Source: CBDBGD01 sp965205235
GTDB taxonomy: Bacteria > Chloroflexota > Dehalococcoidia > Lucifugimonadales > UBA1127
Assembly (NCBI GenBank): GCA_965205235.1
Contig: CBDBGD010000005.1
Location: 62,001 to 126,000, forward strand
Reading direction: 5' to 3'
DNA: 64,000 bases
The translations under genes and the position numbers were made by a program. Below, piece after piece: positions 49,344 through 56,903 of the stretch. Position 1 is the stretch's first letter, and each line of letters starts with the position of its first letter. The notes beneath the pieces were generated by a model. It had not been told where the DNA came from, did no database searches, and saw only the letters and a program-made list of their open reading frames with translations.

Positions 49344-49401
49344 ACAGCCAGACACAGCGGAACGAAATCGAGACCCTCACCGGAAGCGGTGGGGGTTTTT
49401 T
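49293..49401 (+). promoter_or_regulatory. Transcription attenuator (pause, antiterminator, terminator)
   Basis: Three mutually exclusive hairpins. Segment 1 GGCGCGC (49293-49299) pairs with segment 2 GCGCGCC (49304-49310). Segment 2 extended, CCGGTGAGGTC (49309-49319), pairs with segment 3 GACCCTCACCGG (49372-49383) as antiterminator with one bulged C. Segment 3 CCCTCACCG (49374-49382) pairs with CGGTGGGGG (49387-49395) and is followed by TTTTTT (49396-49401), an intrinsic terminator with GAAG loop. A ribosome stalled on the Tyr/Phe codons would cover segment 1, free segment 2 and allow readthrough. Confidence 0.82.
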
Positions 49402-49422
49402 GATGCACAGGGAGGTCAGGCA

Positions 49423-50493
49423 ATGGTGCAGACAAAGCGGTCGGCGATACACAACGTTCGGGTGGAGAGCATCACTCGGCTGGACCCGCCGTCGGCGTAC
49501 TGGCGTCGGTATCCGCTGCCGGAGGCGGTGCGGGAACAGGTGGCGGGGCATCGTCGACAAATCGAGGACATCCTGAGCGGTGCGGACAGTCGGATGCTGA
49601 TGATCGTGGGGCCGTGCTCGATCCACGACACGGATGCGGGGGTGGAGTACGCTCGGCGGCTGGCGGCGTTGTCGTCGGAGGTGTCGGACCGGATCCTGGT
49701 GCTGATGCGGGTGTACTTTGAGAAGCCGCGGACGACGGTGGGGTGGAAGGGGCTGATCAACGACCCAAACCTGAACGGGACCTACGACGTGCACGAGGGG
49801 ATGGCGCGGGCTCGGGAGTTCCTGCTGGAGGTTGCGGGCCAGGGGCTGCCGACGGCGACGGAGTTTTTGGAATCGTTCACGCCGCAGTACCTGGGGGACG
49901 TGATCTCCTGGGGGGCGATTGGGGCGAGGACGACGGAGAGCCAGCCGCACCGGCTGATGGCGAGCGGGCTGAGCATGCCGATTGGCTTCAAGAACGGCAC
50001 GGGCGGGAGCGTGGATATTGCGCTGGACGGGATTGTGGCGGCGCGGAGCGAGCACGTTTTTCTGGGCATCGACGACGACGGGTACGCGTCGGTGGTGAAG
50101 ACGACGGGGAACCCGGGCGCGCACCTGGTGCTGCGCGGGGGGAAGCGCGGGCCGAACTACGACTCGGAGTCGGTGGCGTCGGCACAGGGGATGCTGGAAC
50201 AGCGTGGGCTGGCGCCGCACGTGGTGGTGGACTGCTCGCATGCGAACTCGAACAAGGACCACCGGCAGCAGGCGACGGTGTTCGAGTCGGTCGTGGAGCA
50301 GCGGTCGGGGAACGCGGGGGTGGTGGGGCTGATGCTGGAGAGCAACATCCGGGAGGGGAGCCAGTCGCTGGGGGACCCGTCGGCGCTGGAGTACGGGGTG
50401 TCGATCACGGACGCGTGCGTGGGGTGGGAGGAGACGGAGGAGCTGGTGCGAGGGGCGTACGCGCGGTTGGGCAGGGCTCGCCCTGCACCCTAA
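49423..50493 (+). CDS. 3-deoxy-7-phosphoheptulonate (DAHP) synthase, type I
   Basis: First enzyme of the shikimate pathway, joining phosphoenolpyruvate and erythrose 4-phosphate. The start is ATG 49423 (MVQTKRSAIHNVRVESITRL) with GGGAGGTC upstream; 356 residues. AroF/G/H-type motifs: LMIVGPCSIHDTDAGVEYAR, LMRVYFEKPRTTVGWKGLIN, DPNLNGTYDVHEGMARAREF, ATEFLESFTPQYLGDVISWG, GARTTESQPHRLMASGLSMP, FKNGTGGSVDIALD, LRGGKRGPNYD, VDCSHANSNKDHRQQ and LMLESNIREGSQ. The N-terminal extension supports feedback control by an aromatic amino acid. The last residues RARPAP come from the adjacent tandem repeat. Expression is set by the attenuator upstream. Confidence 0.95.
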   Translation: MVQTKRSAIHNVRVESITRLDPPSAYWRRYPLPEAVREQVAGHRRQIEDILSGADSRMLMIVGPCSIHDTDAGVEYARRLAALSSEVSDRILVLMRVYFEKPRTTVGWKGLINDPNLNGTYDVHEGMARAREFLLEVAGQGLPTATEFLESFTPQYLGDVISWGAIGARTTESQPHRLMASGLSMPIGFKNGTGGSVDIALDGIVAARSEHVFLGIDDDGYASVVKTTGNPGAHLVLRGGKRGPNYDSESVASAQGMLEQRGLAPHVVVDCSHANSNKDHRQQATVFESVVEQRSGNAGVVGLMLESNIREGSQSLGDPSALEYGVSITDACVGWEETEELVRGAYARLGRARPAP

Positions 50494-50715
50494 TCTGCGG
50501 CGTTGTGTTGTGGCGGGGGTTTGGGGGGCGATGGCGTCGGTTGGAGCGAGGCAGCGGGGGTGGGGGCACGCCCTGCACCCTAATCTGCGGCGTTGGGCTG
50601 CGGTGGGGGTTGGGGGGCGATGGCGTCGGTTGGAGCGAGGCAGCGGGGGTGGGGGCACGCCCTGCACCCTAATCTGCGGCGTTGGGGTGTGGTGGGGGGT
50701 TGGGCGCGATGGCGT
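50476..50715. repeat. Tandem array of about 90-bp units
   Basis: The block CCCTGCACCCTAATCTGCGG recurs at 50481, 50571 and 50660 (periods 90 and 89), each followed by GGGGGCGATGGCGTCGGTTG or near variants; two full units and a partial third. The first unit supplies the end of the DAHP synthase gene including its stop. Confidence 0.85.
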
Positions 50716-51046
50716 CGGTTGCAGGGGCGATCCTACCCCCTCCGGTAGACCCTGAGGGGCCCACCCGCCCGCCCTCGGAGGTTTTTTCTTGGGGGGCTGC
50801 GCCCCCGGACTCCCGCTTGATATAAGGATGCCCCGCTCATCCCTCCCCCCGCCGGCGCATTGCCCGCCCACCCGCCCTAGGATTTTTCTTTGGGGGCCTG
50901 TGGCCCCCAGGCCCCCGCGCCCTCACCCGCCGCTGCGTGTCAGTTCGCCCATTCGGCCCTTCGATGGGCTCAGGGTGGGCGGATAGCGAGGTTCCTGCCT
51001 TCGCAGGAACGAGGAAGGGGGCGCAGGAACGACGAACTAGGAGGGG
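50716..51046. repeat. Gap with GC-rich and palindromic repeats
   Basis: Two related GGGGGC...GCCCCC blocks (50789-50812 and 50892-50918), CCTTCGATGGGCTCAGGGTG (50958-50977), then GAGGTTCCTGCCTTCGCAGG (50990-51009) with a second half-site GCGCAGGAACGACGAA (51019-51034). The last lies just past the LRR lipoprotein stop and could terminate it. No gene. Confidence 0.65.
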
Positions 51047-52822
51047 CTAGCAGTTGGGGCCCGATGTGTGCTCGATCGCGGTCAGCCATGCTTGGAAGGC
51101 GTCGTCGGTGGGAGCGCAGAGGCCGGCGTTGCCTTCGAAGTAGAACTGCCACATCGCCGAGAGCGCGGTCAGGCTGCGAGGAAGCTCGCCGCTCAACCGG
51201 TTGCCGTCAAGGTGCAGGGTGACCAAATCGGACAGCCGGCCAAGTTCGGGGGGAATCTCGCCGCTCAACTGGTTGTCGTCAAGGCGCAGGGTGACCAAAT
51301 CGGACAGCTGTCCAAGCTCGGGGGGAACCTGGCCGCTGAACCGGTTGTCGCTGAGAATTAGGTAGTGCACGTTGGTCATGGAGGCGATGGCTGCCGGAAT
51401 TTCGCCGCTCAGCCGGTTCCCGCTCAGATGCAGTTCTCGCAAGTTGGGCAGCGCGGCGAGGGGTATCCCTCCGGTCAACTGATTGTCCCAGAGACGCAGT
51501 ATCCTCAGGCTGGACAGGGTGGTGAACGCAAAGGGAACCTGCCCGGTCAACTGATTTCCGCCGAGGTCCAGCGTGTGCAGGTTGGACAAGGCGGCGAGCT
51601 CGGCGGGTATCTCCCCGTTCAGCTGGTTGGAGAGGAGCCACAGACTCATCAGACTGTCCATTCGGCCAAGCTCGGGAGGTATCTCCCCGATGAGCCGGTT
51701 GCCGCTGAGGTTCATCTCTCGCAGGCTGTATAGGGTGGCAAGTTGGGCGGGTATCTCTCCGCTCAACTCGTTCCAACCCAGGTAAAGATATTCCAGGCTG
51801 GACAAGGCGCTGAGCTCAGGTGGAATGTCTCCGCTCAAGTCGTTGAAGTTAAGACTAAGGTAGGTCAGGCTGGACAGTTCGCCGAGCTGTGCGGGTATCG
51901 CTCCTGTGAGCTTGTTCCAATTCAGGTCAAGATGGAGCAGGTTGGACAGGTTGGCGAGTTCGGTGGGAATCTCGCCGCTCAACTCATTGAAGCTTACGTC
52001 CAAGTGAGTCAGGCCGGCCAGATGGCCGAGCTGTGCGGGTATCGCCCCGGTCAACTGGTTCTTGCGCAGGTCAAGATGGGCCAGGTTGGACAGGGCGGCG
52101 AGTTCGGGAGGTATTGGCCCGCTCAGCTCGTTCCAACTGAGGTCAAGATGGAGCAGGTTGGACAGCTCATCGAGGTCTGACGGGACCTCTCCGGTCAACT
52201 GGTTCTTCCCCAAGTCCAGCTTTTGGAGTTTCGACAGGGCGCCGAGCTCGGGGGGAAGCTGCCCGCTGAGCAGGTTCTCGGGAATGCTCAGGTCGACGAC
52301 CCGTCCGTCGTTGTTCGTTGTGACGCCGTGCCACAACCCGAGAGGCTCGTCACTCAGCCAGTAGTCCTGACGGTCCCAGTTTGGGCCTCTGGTGGCGTTG
52401 TAGAGCGCGACAAGCGCGGCCCGGTCTCCGGGATGCACGGGGATGGGAGTGGGAGTGGGAGTGGGAGTGGGGGTGGGGGTGGGGGTGGGGATGACGACGA
52501 TGGCCGTGGGCGTTGGCGTGGCGGTGGGGACGGGTGTGGGGTCAGGAGCAGGAGTGGGTACGGTCGTGGGGCCGGGTGTGGCGACACCGGCGGGGGCGGG
52601 CGTGGGAACGACGACGGGCGAGGGGGCAGGTGTGGGCGTGGGAACGATGGTTGGGTCGGGAGTGGGTGCGGGGGTAGGTGTGGGGACGACGGTGGGGGTG
52701 GGTGTGGTGGTGGGGGTCGGATCGAGGGTGGTGGCGTCGGGTGGGGGGCCGCAGGCGGCGAGGAGTGCGGCGGCGAGGGAGGCGGCGGTGGTGGCGAGGG
52801 TGCGTCGGAGCGTGGTTGGCAT
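51047..52822 (-). CDS. Leucine-rich-repeat lipoprotein (copy 1)
   Basis: A 591-residue surface protein. The N terminus RRTLATTAASLAAALLAACG has a lipobox LLAAC, then about 95 residues of Thr/Pro/Val linker, a short N-cap (DRAALVALYNATRGPNWDRQ then WLSDEPLGLWHGVTTNNDGR) and roughly 18 plant-type LRRs of 24 residues (for example LSNLLHLDLSWNELSGPIPP). It ends in a cap with Cys, NAGLCAPTDDAFQAWLTAI and SGPNC. LRR surfaces bind proteins or glycans. Nearly the same architecture as the next gene upstream, with which it shares signal, linker, cap and promoter: a tandem duplication. Confidence 0.9.
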   Translation of the reverse strand: MPTTLRRTLATTAASLAAALLAACGPPPDATTLDPTPTTTPTPTVVPTPTPAPTPDPTIVPTPTPAPSPVVVPTPAPAGVATPGPTTVPTPAPDPTPVPTATPTPTAIVVIPTPTPTPTPTPTPTPIPVHPGDRAALVALYNATRGPNWDRQDYWLSDEPLGLWHGVTTNNDGRVVDLSIPENLLSGQLPPELGALSKLQKLDLGKNQLTGEVPSDLDELSNLLHLDLSWNELSGPIPPELAALSNLAHLDLRKNQLTGAIPAQLGHLAGLTHLDVSFNELSGEIPTELANLSNLLHLDLNWNKLTGAIPAQLGELSSLTYLSLNFNDLSGDIPPELSALSSLEYLYLGWNELSGEIPAQLATLYSLREMNLSGNRLIGEIPPELGRMDSLMSLWLLSNQLNGEIPAELAALSNLHTLDLGGNQLTGQVPFAFTTLSSLRILRLWDNQLTGGIPLAALPNLRELHLSGNRLSGEIPAAIASMTNVHYLILSDNRFSGQVPPELGQLSDLVTLRLDDNQLSGEIPPELGRLSDLVTLHLDGNRLSGELPRSLTALSAMWQFYFEGNAGLCAPTDDAFQAWLTAIEHTSGPNC

Positions 52823-52828
52823 GGGGGG

Positions 52829-52834
52829 ATTGTA
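52829..52834 (-). promoter_or_regulatory. -10 box of LRR gene 1, leaderless start
   Basis: TACAAT on the minus strand, 6 bases before the ATG, with only C residues between and no Shine-Dalgarno; transcription should start at the start codon. Same arrangement before LRR gene 2. Confidence 0.5.
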
Positions 52835-52867
52835 GCGGATGCGGGTGTGGGGGTGGGGCAGGGGTGG

Positions 52868-54589
52868 CTAGCAGTTGGGGCCCGATGTGTGCTTGATCGC
52901 GGTCAGCCATGCTTGGAAGGCGTCGTCGGTGGGGGCGCAGAGGCCGGCGTTGGCGTCGAAGTCAAACTGCTCCAGGGACAGGTTGGCGAGCTCTCTGGGT
53001 ATCTCCCCACTCAGTTGGTTGAAGGAGAGAACGAGGTAAGCCAATTTCGGCAGGGCCCCGAGCTCCGGCGGTATGTTCCCAGTCAGGTTGTTGCCGAGGA
53101 GTGACAGGAGGGTCAGATTGACCAAGTTGCCGAGGTCGGGGGGTATCTCGCCGCTCAACTGATTGACGTCAAGCTGAAGGTGGATCAGGTTAGACAGCTC
53201 ACCTAGTTGGCTGGGTATCTCGCCGCTCAGTTGGTTGAAAGAGAGAAAGAGGTAAGCCAGTTCCGGCAGGGCCCCGAACTCCGGCGGTACGTTCCCAATC
53301 AGGTTGTTGGATGCCAGGTCAAGGGAGCGCAGGTTTGAGAGATCGGCAAGTTCGGGGGGTATCTCGCCGCTCAACTCGTTGGAGGAGAGCCCCAGGTAGG
53401 TGAGGTTGGACAGCTCGCCGAGTTCGGGGGGTATCTCCCCACTCAACTTGTTGCCCCAGAGGTGCAGCTCTGTCAGGCTGGCCAGCTTGCCCATTTCGGG
53501 GGGTATCGGGCCGGTCAAACTATTGGAGGCAGCGCTCAATGTTCGCAGGTTGGACAGGGCGCCGAGCTCAGGTGGGATACTTCCGCTCAACTGGTTGCCG
53601 CTCAGGTCGAGGCGCTTGAGGCCGGACAGGCTGCCGAGCTGGGGCGGTATTTCGCCGCTCAACTGATTGTCGTTAAGCAGCAGGGAGTCCAGGGCGGATA
53701 GGTTGCCAAGCTCTGCGGGAATCCGGCCGGTCAACTGGTTCCCGGCGAGCCACAGGCTGGCCAGATTGGACAGTTGGCCGAGTTCCGGTGGCACCTCTCC
53801 GGTCAGATGGTTCGCGGTAAGCACCAGGGACACCAGGGCAGATGCGTTGCCCAGTTCTGCGGGAATCCGTCCGGTCAATTGGTTCCCACTGAGCCACAAG
53901 AACTCCAAGTCAGGGAGGTTACCAAGCTCGCCGGGAATCTCGCCGCTCAGGTCGTTGCGCTCCATCTCCAGCCGCCGGAGGTTGGACAGCGTGCCGAGCC
54001 CGGGGGGAACAGGCCCGCTCAGGCGGTTGTCACTGAGGTCAAGGTAGTGCAGGTTGGACAGCTCTGCGGTCTCAACGGGTATAACCCCGGTGAGGCGATT
54101 GCTTCGCAACGTCAGCTCGACGACCCGTCCAGCGTCGTTTGTCGTGACGCCACTCCACATGTTGAGGGGCTTGTCGGTCAGCCAGTTGTGGCTGTTCGTC
54201 CAATTCGGCCCGTCCGTGGCGTGGTAGATCGCCACGAGCGCAGACCGGTCCCCCGGGTGCACCGGAATGGGTGTGGGTGAGGGTACGACCACTACGGCCG
54301 TGGGCGTGGGTCTGGGTGTGGCTACGGCGGCGGGGGCGGGCGTGGGAACGACGACGGGCGAGGGTGCAGGAGCAACGGTGGGTGTAGGCGTGGCTGCAGC
54401 AGCGGGCGTGGGTGTGGGCACAGCAGCGGGTGTAGGTGTGGGGACAGCGGTGGGGGTGGGTGTGGGCGTGGCAGTCGAGGCCGGGTCGGGCGGTATGGCG
54501 CCGGGCGGGGGGCCGCAGGCGGCGAGGAGCGCGGCTGCGGCGAGGGAGGCGGCGGTGGTGGCGAGGGTGCGTCGGAGTGCGGTTGGCAT
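52868..54589 (-). CDS. Leucine-rich-repeat lipoprotein (copy 2)
   Basis: A 573-residue paralog of copy 1, from ATG 54587-54589 (MPTALRRTLATTAASLAAAA). Lipobox LLAAC, Thr/Pro/Ala linker of about 90 residues, N-cap DRSALVAIYHATDGPNWTNS then WLTDKPLNMWSGVTTNDAGR, about 17 LRRs such as LSNLTYLGLSSNELSGEIPP, and the cap NAGLCAPTDDAFQAWLTAIK then HTSGPNC, nearly identical to copy 1. A longer reading upstream (to 54700) goes through dispersed repeats and is rejected. The repeat number differs between copies, as expected of LRR genes changing by recombination. 45 bp separate the two genes. Confidence 0.9.
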   Translation of the reverse strand: MPTALRRTLATTAASLAAAALLAACGPPPGAIPPDPASTATPTPTPTAVPTPTPAAVPTPTPAAAATPTPTVAPAPSPVVVPTPAPAAVATPRPTPTAVVVVPSPTPIPVHPGDRSALVAIYHATDGPNWTNSHNWLTDKPLNMWSGVTTNDAGRVVELTLRSNRLTGVIPVETAELSNLHYLDLSDNRLSGPVPPGLGTLSNLRRLEMERNDLSGEIPGELGNLPDLEFLWLSGNQLTGRIPAELGNASALVSLVLTANHLTGEVPPELGQLSNLASLWLAGNQLTGRIPAELGNLSALDSLLLNDNQLSGEIPPQLGSLSGLKRLDLSGNQLSGSIPPELGALSNLRTLSAASNSLTGPIPPEMGKLASLTELHLWGNKLSGEIPPELGELSNLTYLGLSSNELSGEIPPELADLSNLRSLDLASNNLIGNVPPEFGALPELAYLFLSFNQLSGEIPSQLGELSNLIHLQLDVNQLSGEIPPDLGNLVNLTLLSLLGNNLTGNIPPELGALPKLAYLVLSFNQLSGEIPRELANLSLEQFDFDANAGLCAPTDDAFQAWLTAIKHTSGPNC

Positions 54590-54595
54590 GGGGGG

Positions 54596-54601
54596 ATTGT
54601 A
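54596..54601 (-). promoter_or_regulatory. -10 box of LRR gene 2, leaderless start
   Basis: TACAAT on the minus strand 6 bases before the ATG, in a sequence otherwise identical to that before copy 1 for about 30 bp. Confidence 0.5.
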
Positions 54602-54629
54602 GCGGATGCGGGTGTGGGGGTGTGGGAGG

Positions 54630-54780
54630 GGACCCTTCGACAGGCTCAGGGTGAGCGGAATCAGGAAAGGGTCAGGGTGATGGTTCGACAGGCTCACCAC
54701 GAACGGGGCGCGGGCGAGCGTCGAGGTTCCTGCCTTCGCAGGAACGACGAATGGGGGGCGCAGGAACGACGAAGGGGGGG
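54630..54780. repeat. Cluster of three palindromic repeat families
   Basis: CCTTCGACAGGCTCAGGGTGA (54633-54653), GGTTCGACAGGCTCACCACGAA (54681-54702) and GAGGTTCCTGCCTTCGCAGG (54724-54743) with a trailing GCGCAGGAACGACGAA (54757-54772). No gene. Confidence 0.7.
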
Positions 54781-55896
54781 CTAGGGGAGGAAGCGGGCGG
54801 GGGTGAGGGCGTGGAGGGGGATGGTGGTGGTGTTGCGGACGATGAGCTGGGCGAGGGAGCGGCCCATGCCGGTGCTGAGCTCGATGCCCTTGCGGCCGCC
54901 GCCGGTGGCGAGGAAGACGCCGTCGCGGCCGGGGACGGGGCCGAGGATGGGGAGAAGGTCAGCGGAGAGGGGGCGGAGGCAGGCGGTGTGTCGGACGATC
55001 TGTGCGGCGGCGAGGTCGGGGCGGAGGCGGCAGGCGCTGCGGAGGATGTGGTCGCGGGCGTCGTCGGTGAGGGTCGTGTCGAAGCCGACGCGCTCCTCGG
55101 TGGTGCCGGCCCAGACGAGGCCGTCGCGCTTGGCGGCGACGTACATGCCGAGGCGGGAGACGTAGTTGGAGGGGTCTGCGCCGGGGATGCGGAGGCGGAG
55201 GATCTGGCCCTTGAGCGGCTCGACGGGGACGGGGACGCCGAGGAGGTCCGCGAGCATGCCGGACCAGGGGCCGAGGGCGAGGACGAGCCGGTCGCAGGCG
55301 AGGCTGCCGGTGGAGAGCCGGACGCCTGCGACGCGGTCGCCGATCCACTCGATGCGCTGGAGCGTGCCGTACTCGACCTGGACGCCGCGGGAGCGCAGGA
55401 CCGCTTCGAGCGTCGCCATGTGCTCGGCGCAGTCCATCATGCCGACGTCGTCGGTCTGGAGCGCGCCGACGACATCGGGGGCCAGGTTGGGCTCGAGGGC
55501 GAGGACATCGCCGGCGTCGAGCCAGCGGGCGGGGAAGCCCTGGCTGCGCTGCCACTCCATGCGCTCGTAGAGGGGCGGGACCTCCTCCTCGGCGAGGGCG
55601 ACGGTGAGGTGGGAGAGGAGGTAGAAGCTGCTGTCGCGACCGATCTCCTGCTTCATCGACGCGTGGAGGTCGGCGTGGAGGCGGAGGCTCTCGATGGCGA
55701 GAGGCGCGACGGGGCCGGGGATGCCGGCGCCGCCGGTGGGGTCGAGGCCGCCGAGGGCTACACCGGAGGCTGCGCTGCCGATGGCGTTAGCCTCGACGAT
55801 GGTGGGGGTGACGCCGAGCTCCGTGAGGTAGTAGGCGACGGTGCAGCCGAGGATTCCACCGCCGACGATGACGACGTCCGAGCCTCGGGGGGTCAT
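54781..55896 (-). CDS. FAD-dependent oxidoreductase of the DAO (glycine oxidase-like) family
   Basis: A 371-residue flavoprotein. DVVIVGGGILGCTVAYYLTE is the GxGxxG dinucleotide fold; GVALGGLDPTGGAGIPGPVA, CDRLVLALGPWSGMLADLLG, PVEPLKGQILRLRIPGADPS and IELSTGMGRSLAQLIVRN match the D-amino-acid/glycine/sarcosine oxidase fold. Its ATG overlaps the hemH stop and it is the third gene of hemE-hemH. Placed there it might supply a protoporphyrinogen- or coproporphyrinogen-oxidising activity, but by motif it is not HemY, HemG or HemJ. Confidence 0.82.
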   Translation of the reverse strand: MTPRGSDVVIVGGGILGCTVAYYLTELGVTPTIVEANAIGSAASGVALGGLDPTGGAGIPGPVAPLAIESLRLHADLHASMKQEIGRDSSFYLLSHLTVALAEEEVPPLYERMEWQRSQGFPARWLDAGDVLALEPNLAPDVVGALQTDDVGMMDCAEHMATLEAVLRSRGVQVEYGTLQRIEWIGDRVAGVRLSTGSLACDRLVLALGPWSGMLADLLGVPVPVEPLKGQILRLRIPGADPSNYVSRLGMYVAAKRDGLVWAGTTEERVGFDTTLTDDARDHILRSACRLRPDLAAAQIVRHTACLRPLSADLLPILGPVPGRDGVFLATGGGRKGIELSTGMGRSLAQLIVRNTTTIPLHALTPARFLP

Positions 55897-56903
55897 GATG
55901 CCACCGCCGCGGTGCGCATGTGCTTCTCCTCCCGCTGGACGACGTGGGCCAGGGCTGCGATGAATCCGGGCATTGTGTTGAGCGCGCCGGCGCGGTAGAG
56001 GCGGAGGCCCGCGGCCTCCGCCTGCTCGCGGGCTGCGACGTCGATGTCGTAGAGGAGCTCAAGGTGGTCGGCCAGGAACTGGACCGGGGCCACGAGGACG
56101 GAGCGGTGACCGGCCTGTCGGAGGTCGGGAAAGAGCTCCGTGAGGTCGGGGCGGAGCCACTCCTGTCGGGCGTGGCCTGCGCTCTGGTAGGCGAAGCGCC
56201 ATCGGTCGTCTGGGATGCCGACGGCTTCGGCGACGAGGCGGGCCGTGTCGCGGAGCTGGTCCATGTAGCCGGGCTCGCGGTCGGCGACGGTCTTGGGGAG
56301 GCTGTGGGCGGTCAGGAGGAGGGGGATGGTGTCGCGGTCCGCGGCGGGGAGGGCGTCGAGGGCCTCGCGGACGCGCTGGGCGAGAGCGTCGACGAAGGCG
56401 GGGAGGGTGTGCCACGCGGCGGCGACGCGGGTGGGGACGGGGTGGGGAAGGGCCGCGCGGGCATCGTCGACGGCGCGGACGTAGCCGCCCATGATGACGT
56501 CGGAGTACTGGGGGGACATGACGAGGGCCACGACGTGGTCGGCTCCCTCGGCTGCGAGGAGCGCGAGGGCGTCGGCGATCCAGGGCTGGGCGTGGCGCAT
56601 GCCGACCGCGACGCGGTAGGTGCGGTCAGTGTTGGCGTCGAGGTTCCTGCCTTCGCAGGAACGACGAGTGTTGTTGGGGTGGGCGTTGAGGCAGGCTTCG
56701 AGGGCGGCGGCCTGCTCGCGGGTGATGCGGGTGAGGGGGGAGCCGCCGATGAGGGCATAGCGGCGCTGCATCTCGGCGACGACCTCGGGGGGCATGGGTT
56801 GGCCGCCGCGGACGCGGGCGAGGTAGTCGGGGACCTCGTCGGGCGAGGAGGGGGTGCCGAAGCTCATCAGCAGCACGCCGGTGAGGTCGCGGGCGGGGGT
56901 CAT
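55893..56903 (-). CDS. hemH: Ferrochelatase with an in-frame repeat insertion
   Basis: Inserts iron into porphyrin. The 336-residue protein has TGVLLMSFGTPSSPDEVPDY, ALIGGSPLTRITREQAAALE, RVAVGMRHAQPWIADALALL, HVVALVMSPQYSDVIMGGY, LLLTAHSLPKTVADREPGYM (catalytic His), AYQSAGHARQEWLRPDLTEL and VLVAPVQFLADHLELLYDID (Glu-rich site). Residues about 77-92 (NNTRRSCEGRNLDANT) have no family counterpart and are encoded by a TTCCTGC palindromic repeat at 56636-56672, which keeps the frame. The start overlaps the hemE stop (ATGA). Confidence 0.94.
   Translation of the reverse strand: MTPARDLTGVLLMSFGTPSSPDEVPDYLARVRGGQPMPPEVVAEMQRRYALIGGSPLTRITREQAAALEACLNAHPNNTRRSCEGRNLDANTDRTYRVAVGMRHAQPWIADALALLAAEGADHVVALVMSPQYSDVIMGGYVRAVDDARAALPHPVPTRVAAAWHTLPAFVDALAQRVREALDALPAADRDTIPLLLTAHSLPKTVADREPGYMDQLRDTARLVAEAVGIPDDRWRFAYQSAGHARQEWLRPDLTELFPDLRQAGHRSVLVAPVQFLADHLELLYDIDVAAREQAEAAGLRLYRAGALNTMPGFIAALAHVVQREEKHMRTAAVAS
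56636..56672. repeat. Palindromic repeat inserted inside hemH
   Basis: GTCGAGGTTCCTGCCTTCGC then AGGAACGACGAGTGTTG, the same element that lies in gaps near 54724 and 60787. Here it sits within the ferrochelatase reading frame and adds about 15 codons. Confidence 0.85.

Noticed and set aside
50440..50720. CRISPR array
   Set aside because: The repeated unit is about 90 bp and is repeated whole with no distinct spacers; it is an ordinary tandem repeat.
52223..53104. Gly/Val/Asp-rich plus-strand ORFs opposite the LRR genes
   Set aside because: They are the reverse of the Thr/Pro linker and LRR codons of the lipoproteins.
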